DNA of 54,962 bases. It comes from an uncultured Lachnospiraceae bacterium. Lineage in GTDB: Bacteria > Bacillota > Clostridia > Lachnospirales > Lachnospiraceae. Both the position numbers and the translations under genes were made by a program. Position 1 is the stretch's first letter, and every line of letters begins with the position of its first letter. Of the stretch, positions 8,973-17,282 are shown one piece after another. The notes beneath the pieces were generated by a model. That model worked only from the letters and a program-made list of their open reading frames with translations, was not told the DNA's origin and made no database searches. The stretch lies in NCBI GenBank assembly GCA_934351925.1, contig CAKRJT010000019.1:1-54962 (forward strand), read 5' to 3'.

Positions 8973-9062
8973 TTCAAAAATTCCTTCCATTTTCCTTTAA
9001 TAATTTATCGCCGCCATAAAAAGGCTGGGATAAATTACTGTTATACAGCTTTCTTTCATCAT

Positions 9063-9091
9063 ATTATATAGCATTTTTCCGGCAATGTCTA
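9063..9091 (-). promoter_or_regulatory. promoter of the tex-tsaE-tsaB-rimI run
   Basis: TAGACA (9086-9091), 17-bp spacer, TATAAT (9063-9068), 91 bases before the tex start. Confidence 0.7.
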
Positions 9092-9132
9092 TTACAAACA
9101 ATTCAGCCTCTGTGCGTTCGTGGCCGGAGAGC

Positions 9133-9178
9133 TTTTACATAATAGGGAATTTCAACAAAATTTTCTAATTATGTAAAA
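9133..9178. repeat. 11-bp inverted repeat between tex and lysC
   Basis: TTTTACATAAT at 9133-9143 is repeated exactly in reverse complement at 9168-9178, 24 bases apart. The right arm overlaps the T-run of the lysC terminator. It may be an operator or extra hairpin; the role is unknown. Confidence 0.6.
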
Positions 9179-9213
9179 AAAGCTGCCTGTGCACACACCT
9201 GTGCCGGGCAGCT
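9175..9213 (-). terminator. terminator of the prfB-cheW-hom-lysC operon
   Basis: On the minus strand AGCTGCC and GGCAGCT pair around an inner GCACA/TGTGC stem, followed by six T residues. It lies 20 bases after the lysC stop. Confidence 0.85.
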
Positions 9214-9233
9214 CAATTACTCCATATGAAATT

Positions 9234-10547
9234 CTATGACTCGTAGAACACCTTGTAGATTGCCTTGAACGCTCTCTCGAAGTCCTCCTCCTTAACACCT
9301 ACAATGATATTAAGCTCGGAGGAACCCTGGTCAATCATCTTGACATTGACATTCGCATCCGCCAGCGCAGTAAAGAGCTTGCCTGCTGTACCATGGCTGG
9401 ACTTCATTCCACGCCCGACAACCGCGATAAGTGCAAGTCCTGATTCAATCTCTATAGCGTCAGGGTGTACATTTCTGTGAAGTCCGGCAAGTACCTCCTG
9501 CTCCTTCTCCACAAACTCATCCTGATGAATAACTATGGACATGGTATCAATTCCCGAAGGTGTATGCTCGAAGGAAAGTCCCTGCTTCTCGAATACCTCC
9601 AGAACCTTACGTCCGAAGCCTATCTCGGAATTCATCATATCCTTCTCGATGCTGACAACGGTAAAGCCTTTCTTTCCGGCTATACCTGTTATAACATATT
9701 CCGGCCTACGGGAAGTGCTCTCAACTATCATAGTTCCCGGATCCTCAGGCTTGTTGGTATTTCGGATATTAATCGGAATACCCTCCTTGCGGACAGGGAA
9801 GATTGACTCGTCATGAAGCACTGTGGCTCCCATATATGAGAGCTCTCTGAGTTCCTTATAGGTTATTGTCACAATAGGCTTAGGATTATCAATAATTCTA
9901 GGATCAGCCACAAGGAAACCTGAAACATCAGTCCAATTCTCATAGAGATCAGCCTTGACAGCCCTCGCAACTATAGCTCCGGTAATATCCGAACCTCCAC
10001 GCGAAAATGTCTTGATTGTATCGTTAGGTCTTATTCCGTAAAAGCCCGGAACCACAGCTCTGTCAACCGTCAGCAGACGCTCCGAAAGTACCTGATTCGT
10101 CTTTTTGGCGTCAAGATTGCCGTTCGTATCAAAGAAAATTACATCCTCAGCATCAACGAACTCATATCCGAGATAATTTGCAAGAATAATACCATTAAGA
10201 TACTCGCCTCTTGAGGCTGCATAATCACGTCCCGCTCTTGCCCTGAAAGCAGCCTCGATATTCGCAAACTCCTTCTCAAGTGACAAGTCAAGACCAAGAT
10301 CATCTATAATCTCCTGATATCTGGCCTTGATATCAGCAAATATATCCGAAAAATCATATCCCTTTGACGCCACTCCATAGCAGTCATAGAGCATATCCGT
10401 AACCTTGACGTCTTCCTTAAAACGCTTACCCGGCGCAGACGGCACAACATATCTCCTTGATTCATCTGCATGAATTATATCTGCTACCTTCTTAAACTGC
10501 TCCGCACTCGCAAGCGAACTTCCACCGAACTTAACAACCTTTAACAT
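9234..10547 (-). CDS. lysC: aspartate kinase
   Basis: Aspartokinase makes aspartyl phosphate, the first step towards lysine, threonine and methionine. The substrate site KFGGSS (residues 6-11), FSRGGSDITGAIVA and the C-terminal ACT pair with GMKSSHGTAGKLFTALADA are clear. 437 residues suit a monofunctional enzyme. It follows hom by 35 bases, so the first and third steps of the pathway are made together. Feedback control through the ACT domains is expected from the family; no lysine riboswitch is seen. Confidence 0.95.
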   Translation of the reverse strand: MLKVVKFGGSSLASAEQFKKVADIIHADESRRYVVPSAPGKRFKEDVKVTDMLYDCYGVASKGYDFSDIFADIKARYQEIIDDLGLDLSLEKEFANIEAAFRARAGRDYAASRGEYLNGIILANYLGYEFVDAEDVIFFDTNGNLDAKKTNQVLSERLLTVDRAVVPGFYGIRPNDTIKTFSRGGSDITGAIVARAVKADLYENWTDVSGFLVADPRIIDNPKPIVTITYKELRELSYMGATVLHDESIFPVRKEGIPINIRNTNKPEDPGTMIVESTSRRPEYVITGIAGKKGFTVVSIEKDMMNSEIGFGRKVLEVFEKQGLSFEHTPSGIDTMSIVIHQDEFVEKEQEVLAGLHRNVHPDAIEIESGLALIAVVGRGMKSSHGTAGKLFTALADANVNVKMIDQGSSELNIIVGVKEEDFERAFKAIYKVFYES

Positions 10548-10582
10548 CTTTCATATCCTCCGTGTAGTCTAAGTTTCTATTT

Positions 10583-11797
10583 TTATAATTCTATTCTTAT
10601 GGTATTCTTTATTCCCTTCAGACCACAGACAGCCTTAGCGAACTCAGCCTCCTTGATAGAACCCGTGACAAATGCAAATTCCCCGTCAATCACATTATCA
10701 CATATCGTCACACCGCCAAAAAGCTTCTCAAGCTCTGCTTCCTTCTTAGCAGCATCGCCATTCATGCGTACATAGAAACTGTTTTCCACTTCATCAATCG
10801 ATATAAGCTCCTGCTTTTCCTGTGACCATCCATTTTTCACATATTCTCCCGCGTGACGTACTGCATCGACAATATCCGATACAACTGCACTCGCTGTAGG
10901 GAGCTTTCCCGCACCTGCCCCGTAAAACATCACGTCGCCAAGCATATTTCCCTTAACGCACACGGCATTTACTACGTCGTGCACGGATGCAAGCGGCCTG
11001 CCATAGCGGAGCATTCTAGGTGTAACCATGACATACATTCCGTCAGGTGTAACACAGCTCTTAGCCACAAGCTTAATGGTAACGCCAAGCTTCGCTGCAT
11101 AGGCAAAATCCTCCGCGCTCACCTTGGTGATACCCTCTGTATATACATGCTCAAAATCCACCTGTTTTCTGCTGATTATGGAGCTTAAAATTGCGATTTT
11201 ACGCCCTGCATCAAATCCCTCAACGTCAGCCTCCGGATTTCTCTCGGCATAGCCAAGCTTCTGTGCCTGTGCAAGCACCTCATCGTAGGACGCGCCTTCC
11301 TTCTCCATCTTCGTAAGTATAAAATTGGTAGTGCCGTTCAGAATTCCCGATACTTCCAGCACCTCGTCCGCAGTTATGCACTGCTCAAGCGGTCTGATAA
11401 TCGGTATTCCTCCGGCAACGCTCGCCTCGAAGAAGAAGTTGACATTCTTCTCCCCGGCAATTCCAAGCAGTTCAGCGCCGTGCTTTGCCACGAGCTCCTT
11501 ATTGGAGGTACATACGCTCTTTCCCTTTAAAAGAGCTGACTTCACAAACGAATACGCCGGATTGACTCCTCCCATCACCTCAACAACTATTGAAACCTCG
11601 TCGTCATTGAGAATAATATTGAAATCATGGACAACCTTCTTCTCGATAGGTGTCCCCGGAAATTCCTTAAGGTCTAAAACATACTTGAGATTAATCTCCT
11701 GACCTGCGCTCTTTTCAAGCACCTTCGCATTTCTGCTCAGCACTTCAACCACTCCTGAGCCCACTGTACCATAACCTAGAACTGCTACATTTACCAT
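10583..11797 (-). CDS. hom: homoserine dehydrogenase
   Basis: It reduces aspartate semialdehyde to homoserine with NAD(P)H, the branch leading to threonine and methionine. The dinucleotide loop GYGTVGSG begins at residue 8; EVMGGVNPAY, SNKELVAKHG, the catalytic-domain segment GILNGTTNFILT and YAERNPEADVEGFDAGRK follow. A C-terminal ACT domain (about residues 330-404) makes it the regulated 404-residue form. It starts 1 base after cheW ends and precedes lysC. Confidence 0.96.
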   Translation of the reverse strand: MVNVAVLGYGTVGSGVVEVLSRNAKVLEKSAGQEINLKYVLDLKEFPGTPIEKKVVHDFNIILNDDEVSIVVEVMGGVNPAYSFVKSALLKGKSVCTSNKELVAKHGAELLGIAGEKNVNFFFEASVAGGIPIIRPLEQCITADEVLEVSGILNGTTNFILTKMEKEGASYDEVLAQAQKLGYAERNPEADVEGFDAGRKIAILSSIISRKQVDFEHVYTEGITKVSAEDFAYAAKLGVTIKLVAKSCVTPDGMYVMVTPRMLRYGRPLASVHDVVNAVCVKGNMLGDVMFYGAGAGKLPTASAVVSDIVDAVRHAGEYVKNGWSQEKQELISIDEVENSFYVRMNGDAAKKEAELEKLFGGVTICDNVIDGEFAFVTGSIKEAEFAKAVCGLKGIKNTIRIEL

Positions 11798-11798
11798 T

Positions 11799-12257
11799 CT
11801 ACTTTTCCTCCATCAGCTGCTTCGCATCTTCCGCTTCATCCGCGGTGAGTAAATTATGAATATCTATTATGAGTATAAGCTTTCCTGCCCTATTGGCAAC
11901 CTTGACAAAATATGCCGTATCACGGTTGGTTGCAATACTTGGAAAGTCTCTTATCTCCTCTTCCTGAAGATCGTCAATCTCCTCAACCTCATCAACCTCA
12001 ACGGCGAGCTTCATGTCCGGAAGGTTAGCAATTATAAGCTTGGTATCTCCTGGCGCCTGCGGAAGCTTGAACTTATCCCTAAGGCTGTATACCGGAATAA
12101 TATCACCTCTCAGGTTGATAATTCCCTTAATACTGCTTGATGCATTTGGAACACGAACGATATCCTGATCCTTCTCAATAGCATTAACATACTTGATATC
12201 AATGCCATACAACTCATTTCCAACTCTGAATACAATCGGTTTTAAAGCCTCTGCCAT
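11799..12257 (-). CDS. cheW: chemotaxis coupling protein CheW
   Basis: CheW links chemoreceptors to the histidine kinase CheA. The 152 residues form a single CheW domain: VFRVGNELYGIDIKYVNAIE, PNASSSIKGIINLRGDIIPV and the end part VDEVEEIDDLQEEEI. It lies between prfB (12-base gap) and hom (1-base gap), far from any other chemotaxis gene in the window, so its expression appears tied to translation-factor and amino-acid genes. This and yjfB at 42729 suggest a motile cell. Confidence 0.94.
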   Translation of the reverse strand: MAEALKPIVFRVGNELYGIDIKYVNAIEKDQDIVRVPNASSSIKGIINLRGDIIPVYSLRDKFKLPQAPGDTKLIIANLPDMKLAVEVDEVEEIDDLQEEEIRDFPSIATNRDTAYFVKVANRAGKLILIIDIHNLLTADEAEDAKQLMEEK

Positions 12258-12269
12258 GATAATCCTCCT

Positions 12270-13398
12270 TTATTCCTCTGTTGTTCCCTTTTTTCCAAGA
12301 CTCAGCCATTTAAGATAAGCTCCCATAAAGCGGTCTAAGTCTCCGTCAAGCACTGCCTGTGCATTTCCCGATTCCTCTCCCGTTCTGTTATCCTTAACCA
12401 TAGTGTATGGCTGAAGCACATAGCTTCTTATCTGGCTTCCCCAGCCGTTTTCCATAACCTCTCCGCGGATATCCGCCGTCTTTGCTGCATTCTCAGCCTG
12501 CTTTAGAAGGAACAGCTTTGCCTTTAACATCTGCATCGCCTTGTCCTTATTCTGATGCTGTGAACGCTCGTTCTGACACTGGACAACCGTTCCCGTAGGA
12601 ATATGTGTAATTCGTATTGCCGATGAAGTCTTATTGATATGCTGACCTCCTGCTCCGCTTGAACGGTAGGTATCAATTCTAAGATCATCCTCATTGATAT
12701 CAACATCCAGATCTTCCTCTATGTCAGGCATAACATCGCAGGATACGAAAGAGGTCTGTCTCTTACCCGCAGCATTAAACGGGGATATACGCACGAGTCT
12801 GTGTACTCCATGTTCTGATTTAAGGTATCCGTAGGCGTTCAGCCCATTCACCTGAATGGTGACTGACTTCACCCCCGCCTCATCTCCCTCAAGAAGGTCA
12901 AGTGTTTCAACCGTAAAGCCCTTGCTGTTAGCCCAGCGGGTATACATTCTCAGAAGCATCGACGCCCAGTCACATGACTCTGTTCCTCCTGCTCCCGCGT
13001 GAAGTGTCAGAATGGCATTGCACTTATCATACTCACCCGAAAGCAGCGTCTCCATCTGAAGCTTTTCGAATAGTGCCTCAAAATTATCGACAAGCTGACC
13101 TATCTCAGGTATCAGACTCTCGTCATTCTCCTCATATGCCATCTCAATGAATTCTTCTGCATCCGCCTTGTCCTTCTCAAGCTTCCTAAAATCCTCTATA
13201 TCAGCCTTGAGTCCCTTGAGCTCCTTCATATAGCCGTTGGATTTCTCCGGATTATCCCAGAAATCCGGCTCCTCCATGTGTCGCTCAATCTCTTCAATTC
13301 TCTTTGACTTATTGACTAAGTCAAAGTGAATCCCTCAATTCGGTTAATGGCTGCTCATATCCGCCTAAGCGGAACTTAAACTGATCTAATTCGACCAC
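12270..13398 (-). CDS. prfB: peptide chain release factor 2 (programmed +1 frameshift)
   Basis: RF2 ends translation at UGA and UAA. Reading starts at GTG 13398 (AAGGTGG upstream), gives 25 codons ending ...ELRDSL, then meets an in-frame TGA at 13323-13321. Slipping one base forward at CTT-TGA-C continues in frame as DLVNKSKRIEEIE and on to the stop at 12270, for 375 residues in all. In that numbering the stop-codon tripeptide SPF falls at 205-207 and the catalytic GGQ at 250-252, the same as in E. coli. An annotation starting at ATG 13277 would miss 40 residues. The break is the known autoregulatory site, not a pseudogene. It heads the prfB-cheW-hom-lysC run. Confidence 0.95.
13320..13326 (-). 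promoter_or_regulatory. RF2 programmed frameshift site
   Basis: The minus strand reads CTTTGAC, the canonical slip site, with an in-frame TGA. A Shine-Dalgarno-like GAGGG lies upstream, but five bases separate it from CTT instead of the usual three. Confidence 0.93.
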
Positions 13399-13487
13399 TA
13401 ATCTCACCACCTTAAATTTATTATTTTCAATTATACATAAAAGTATATTTTTTGCAATTAAAATTTTAATGTTTTAGCGTAGTGCAG

Positions 13488-16058
13488 TTACGCATTTCTT
13501 CCACAGCAGTTCTTATACTTGAGTCCCGAGCCGCATGGACATGGGTCATTTCTCTGGATTTTCTTTTCCTCACGCTTGACGGGTGCCTTTACCGAACTTT
13601 CATCACGGTTGGTTCCTGTAACCTTTGCAACCTGCTCCCTCTTCTCGGTCTTCTGTTCAATCTTGACATGTGTCACAAGTCTTACCGTATCCTCCTGTAT
13701 CCTTGCTATCATGTTATCGAACATGTCATAACCCTGCATCTTATACTCTACAAGCGGATCCTTCTGACCGTAAGCGTTCAGTCCGATACCCTGTCTTAAC
13801 TGTTCCATATCATCAATATGATTCATCCAGTTAGTATCAATGGCTCTTAAAAGACATACTCTCTCTATCTCTCTGATGTGCTCAGGAGCAGGGAACTCTG
13901 CTTCCTTCTCGGCGTAGAACTTCACTGCGCGCTCCTCAACGCCCTGAATGAGCTCCTTCTTGTTCTTATAACCGTCCTCAGGTGTGACAGGATCAATAGG
14001 CACCAGTCTTATAAGGTTCTCGTTGAGCTCCGCATACTTCCACTCAGAAGGGTCTGCATCTCCGTTGATTGAGTAATCAATGTATCCCTCAATCTTGTCC
14101 TTCATCATCTTAATGATATCGTTTCTCAGGTTCTGACCGTCGAGTACCTTACGTCTCTCGGCATAGATTGTCTCTCTCTGCTCATTCATAACCTGATCAT
14201 AGTCGAGAAGATTCTTACGAATACCAAAGTTGTTGGTCTCAACCTTCTTCTGCGCTCCCTCAATAGCCTTAGAAAGCATACTGTGCTCAAGTCTCTCATT
14301 CTCAGGGATTTTGAGTGCATTGAACATTGCCATAAGCTTGTCAGAGGCAAACAGTCTCATAAGGTCATCTTCAAGTGAAATGTAAAAACGTGAATCACCC
14401 GGGTCTCCCTGACGTCCTGAACGTCCGCGAAGCTGATTATCTATACGTCTCGACTCATGGCGCTCGGTTCCGATAATCTTAAGTCCGCCTGCCTCCCTTG
14501 CTGCATCGTCAAGCTTAATATCCGTACCACGTCCTGCCATGTTGGTTGCGATGGTAACTGCACCGTGCTGTCCTGCCTGTGCAACTATCTCAGCCTCGAG
14601 CTCATGGAACTTGGCGTTGAGTACATTGTGCTTAATTCCCTTCTTTTTGAGAAGATTGCTTACCTCCTCAGACTGTTCAATGGTGATGGTACCTACGAGA
14701 ACCGGCTGTCCCTTCGCATGCGCCTCAACCACATCCTCAACAACAGCATGGAGCTTCTCTTTTCTTGTCTTATATATAACATCATCGTAGTCAATTCTCG
14801 CTACCGGCTTGTTGGTCGGTATCTCGATAACATCCATTCCGTAAATTTCACGGAACTCCTTCTCCTCGGTGAGCGCAGTACCTGTCATGCCTGACTTCTT
14901 CTCAAACTTGTTAAAGAAATTCTGGAATGTGATGGTCGCAAGCGTCTTGCTCTCACGTCTTACCTTGACATGTTCCTTCGCCTCGATTGCCTGATGAAGT
15001 CCGTCTGAAAAACGTCTGCCCGGCATAATACGTCCCGTAAACTCGTCAACAATAAGAACTTCGTTATCCTTCACAACATAGTCCTTATCGCGGAACATCA
15101 GATAATGTGCGCGAAGCGCAAGTATGACGTTGTGCTGTATCTCAAGATTGGATGGGTCTGCGAGATTCTCAAGGTGGAAGAACTGCTCAACCTTTTTGGT
15201 ACCCTGCTCGGTAAGATTAACAGTCTTGTCCTTCTCGCTTACCACAAAGTCTCCTGTCTCCTCAAAGCCGGCTCCCATGAGAATATCCATCTTGGATATA
15301 TCATCATTGTTGCTGGTGCCCTTCTCGAGCTGTCTTGCAAGAATATCGCATACCTCGTAGAGCTTCGTGGAGGAATTTCCCTGCCCCGAAATTATAAGAG
15401 GTGTTCTCGCCTCATCAATAAGTACGGAATCCACCTCATCGATGATGGCATATCTGAGATCACGCAGAACAAGATTCTCCTTATAAACTGCCATGTTATC
15501 TCTCAGATAATCAAATCCAAGCTCATTGTTGGTAACATATGTGATATCACATTTATAAGCTTCCCTTCTCTCATCAGGCTTCATGCTGTTAAGCACGACA
15601 CCTACCGTCAGTCCAAGGAAACGGTGAACCTGTCCCATCCACTCTGCATCACGCGATGCAAGGTAATCATTGACCGTGATGACATGGACCCCCTTGCCCT
15701 CAAGTGCATTGAGGTATGCCGGAAGTGTAGACACGAGTGTCTTACCTTCACCGGTTCTCATCTCGGCTATACGTCCCTGATGAAGAATGATGCCACCTAT
15801 AAGCTGTACTCTATAGTGCTCCATTCCGATGGAACGCCTGGCAGCCTCCCTGACTGTGGCAAATGCTTCCGGGAGAATATCGTCAAGTGTCTGTCCATCT
15901 GCAAGTCTCTTCTTAAACTCATCCGTCTTAGCCCTGAGTTTCTCATCTGTAAGAGCCTGCATTGAAGGACGAAGCGCCTCAATCTTATCCACAATCGGAT
16001 AAATTCTCTTGAGCTCATGCTCACTATGTGTTCCGAATAACTTCTGAATAATTCCCAT
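13488..16058 (-). CDS. secA: preprotein translocase ATPase SecA
   Basis: SecA drives secreted proteins through the SecYEG channel using ATP. The 856 residues carry the Walker A region MRTGEGKT (100-107), the DEAD-type box around IIDEVDSVLIDEARTPLIISG, NMAGRGTDIKLDD and the C-terminal zinc tail CPCGSGLKYKNCC that binds SecB or ribosomes. It has its own promoter and sits between hpf and prfB, 89 bases from the latter, with no clear terminator between. Confidence 0.97.
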   Translation of the reverse strand: MGIIQKLFGTHSEHELKRIYPIVDKIEALRPSMQALTDEKLRAKTDEFKKRLADGQTLDDILPEAFATVREAARRSIGMEHYRVQLIGGIILHQGRIAEMRTGEGKTLVSTLPAYLNALEGKGVHVITVNDYLASRDAEWMGQVHRFLGLTVGVVLNSMKPDERREAYKCDITYVTNNELGFDYLRDNMAVYKENLVLRDLRYAIIDEVDSVLIDEARTPLIISGQGNSSTKLYEVCDILARQLEKGTSNNDDISKMDILMGAGFEETGDFVVSEKDKTVNLTEQGTKKVEQFFHLENLADPSNLEIQHNVILALRAHYLMFRDKDYVVKDNEVLIVDEFTGRIMPGRRFSDGLHQAIEAKEHVKVRRESKTLATITFQNFFNKFEKKSGMTGTALTEEKEFREIYGMDVIEIPTNKPVARIDYDDVIYKTRKEKLHAVVEDVVEAHAKGQPVLVGTITIEQSEEVSNLLKKKGIKHNVLNAKFHELEAEIVAQAGQHGAVTIATNMAGRGTDIKLDDAAREAGGLKIIGTERHESRRIDNQLRGRSGRQGDPGDSRFYISLEDDLMRLFASDKLMAMFNALKIPENERLEHSMLSKAIEGAQKKVETNNFGIRKNLLDYDQVMNEQRETIYAERRKVLDGQNLRNDIIKMMKDKIEGYIDYSINGDADPSEWKYAELNENLIRLVPIDPVTPEDGYKNKKELIQGVEERAVKFYAEKEAEFPAPEHIREIERVCLLRAIDTNWMNHIDDMEQLRQGIGLNAYGQKDPLVEYKMQGYDMFDNMIARIQEDTVRLVTHVKIEQKTEKREQVAKVTGTNRDESSVKAPVKREEKKIQRNDPCPCGSGLKYKNCCGRNA

Positions 16059-16100
16059 TGATATTATCTCCTAAAATTTAAAAATGTCCCAATTATCAGT

Positions 16101-16130
16101 ATTCTAACACTTATATGTAGTATTTGTAAA
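16101..16130 (-). promoter_or_regulatory. secA promoter
   Basis: TTTACA (16125-16130), 18-bp spacer, TAGAAT (16101-16106), about 42 bases before the secA ATG. Confidence 0.6.
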
Positions 16131-16171
16131 GGAAGTTTTCGTCTGCTTTTGGCAAAGAATTCCTAATCAAC

Positions 16172-16205
16172 AAAAAAGGTTCCCACAGAACTGTCTGTGG
16201 GAACC
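16172..16205 (-). terminator. hpf terminator
   Basis: A perfect 12-bp stem, GGTTCCCACAGA (16178-16189) with its complement at 16194-16205, has a four-base loop and is followed on the minus strand by six T residues. Confidence 0.93.
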
Positions 16206-16225
16206 ATGTCTGACCATATTGAATT

Positions 16226-16759
16226 CTAATCAAGCTCCGGCTCAATGAGTCCGTATGTATTGCCCTTTCTCTTATAAACCACGTTGACCTCTCCGGTCTC
16301 TGCGTTGGAGAATACATAGAAGTTATGTCCGAGGAGCTCCATCTGTATGCACGCCTCCTCCGGATCCATAGGCTTAATTCCGAATCTCTTGGAACGTACA
16401 ATCTTAATATCCGCTTCCTCCTCATAATCCTTATCAATGTAATCCTGAGTGAAAGCTGTTCCTGCTGCCTGCTTCGACTGTATAATCTTGGACTTATACT
16501 TCTTAAGCTGACGCTCGATAACCTCCTCTACAAGGTCAATGGAAACATACATATCTGAGCTTGTCTGCTCCGAACGAATAATACTGCCCTTAACAGGAAT
16601 TGTAACCTCAATCTTCTGTCTGTCCTTCTCAACACTAAGTGTTACGTTGATATCTACATTCTTATCAAAATACTTCTCAAGCTTTCCAAGCTTATTCTCA
16701 ACTGCACTTCTTAACCCCTCTGTGACTTCGATGTTTCTACCGGTAATTGTAAAACGCAT
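16226..16759 (-). CDS. hpf: ribosome hibernation promoting factor, long form
   Basis: Long HPF binds the 30S decoding centre and pairs ribosomes into inactive 100S dimers in slow growth. The N-terminal S30AE domain (MRFTITGRNIEVTEGLRSAV to about residue 100) and the C-terminal dimerisation domain with FGIKPMDPEEACIQMELLGH are both present in 177 residues. I chose ATG 16759, with AGGAG eight bases upstream, over the 16-codon extension. It has its own promoter and terminator. A GTGAATATTCAC palindrome lies in its 5' leader. Confidence 0.95.
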   Translation of the reverse strand: MRFTITGRNIEVTEGLRSAVENKLGKLEKYFDKNVDINVTLSVEKDRQKIEVTIPVKGSIIRSEQTSSDMYVSIDLVEEVIERQLKKYKSKIIQSKQAAGTAFTQDYIDKDYEEEADIKIVRSKRFGIKPMDPEEACIQMELLGHNFYVFSNAETGEVNVVYKRKGNTYGLIEPELD

Positions 16760-16840
16760 ACTACCAACTCCTTTGCCCTTTAGTCTATCAGATAGCTTAG
16801 ATATCATTCTGCCTAATTAACAAATCAACTCGTCAATTGT

Positions 16841-16852
16841 GTGAATATTCAC
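16841..16852. promoter_or_regulatory. palindrome in the hpf leader, possible operator
   Basis: GTGAATATTCAC is a perfect 12-bp palindrome about 10-20 bases after the predicted hpf start site. A second half-copy, GTGAATAT (16863-16870), overlaps the -10 box. The position suggests a repressor site; the protein is unknown. Confidence 0.45.
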
Positions 16853-16868
16853 TATCTAATATGTGAAT

Positions 16869-16896
16869 ATTATATCATATATCTGTAAATTTTCAA
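16869..16896 (-). promoter_or_regulatory. hpf promoter
   Basis: TTGAAA (16891-16896), 16-bp spacer, TATAAT (16869-16874), 110 bases before the hpf ATG. Confidence 0.65.
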
Positions 16897-17050
16897 GAGA
16901 AATATGCATTATTCTATTAACTTTGTGTGAACAATTACTAAACAATAAATATTTAATTGTCAAGTGTTTTTACTGTATTTTTTTGTCGAAAGTGCGATTT
17001 ATTAGAACTTCACAAAACATTTTTTCGTGTTATCATGTATGAAATTGTGT

Positions 17051-17172
17051 TTATCCACCACACAATTCAATGTGGATAATGTGGATAACTTGGTGTATAA
17101 GTCAAAAATGCTTTAAAACTGGCATATTTCAATGTGGATAAATTCGTGGATAACTCATTTTTTTGTGGATAA
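17051..17172. other. DnaA-box cluster in an AT-rich intergenic gap
   Basis: Four perfect DnaA boxes (TGTGGATAA, complement TTATCCACA) lie at 17071-17079, 17080-17088, 17133-17141 and 17164-17172. One-mismatch copies are TTATCCACC at 17051-17059 and CGTGGATAA at 17145-17153. Five point one way and the first the other way; that first box sits exactly between the arms AATTGTGT/ACACAATT (17043-17067). The 190 bases to the left are very A/T-rich. No gene lies in 16897-17282. It is not next to dnaA or dnaN and gene direction does not change here, so a titration or regulatory site is more likely than oriC (inference). Confidence 0.75.
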
Positions 17173-17282
17173 CTCATTTGGGGCTTTCATGCATCTTTCA
17201 TACCTTTTGTGCATCTTGCACAAACAGCGTATATTTTAAATAAGGCATTTAATGTATCTTATGTTAATCTGTACCAAAAAAG

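Noticed and set aside
13278..13398. prfB as a pseudogene because of the internal TGA
   Set aside because: The stop is the known programmed frameshift site CTTTGAC, and the joined protein aligns residue for residue with RF2 landmarks.
17051..17172. Reading the DnaA-box cluster as the chromosome origin oriC
   Set aside because: Genes on both sides are mostly on the minus strand, with no divergence typical of oriC, and dnaA, dnaN, recF or rpmH are not nearby.
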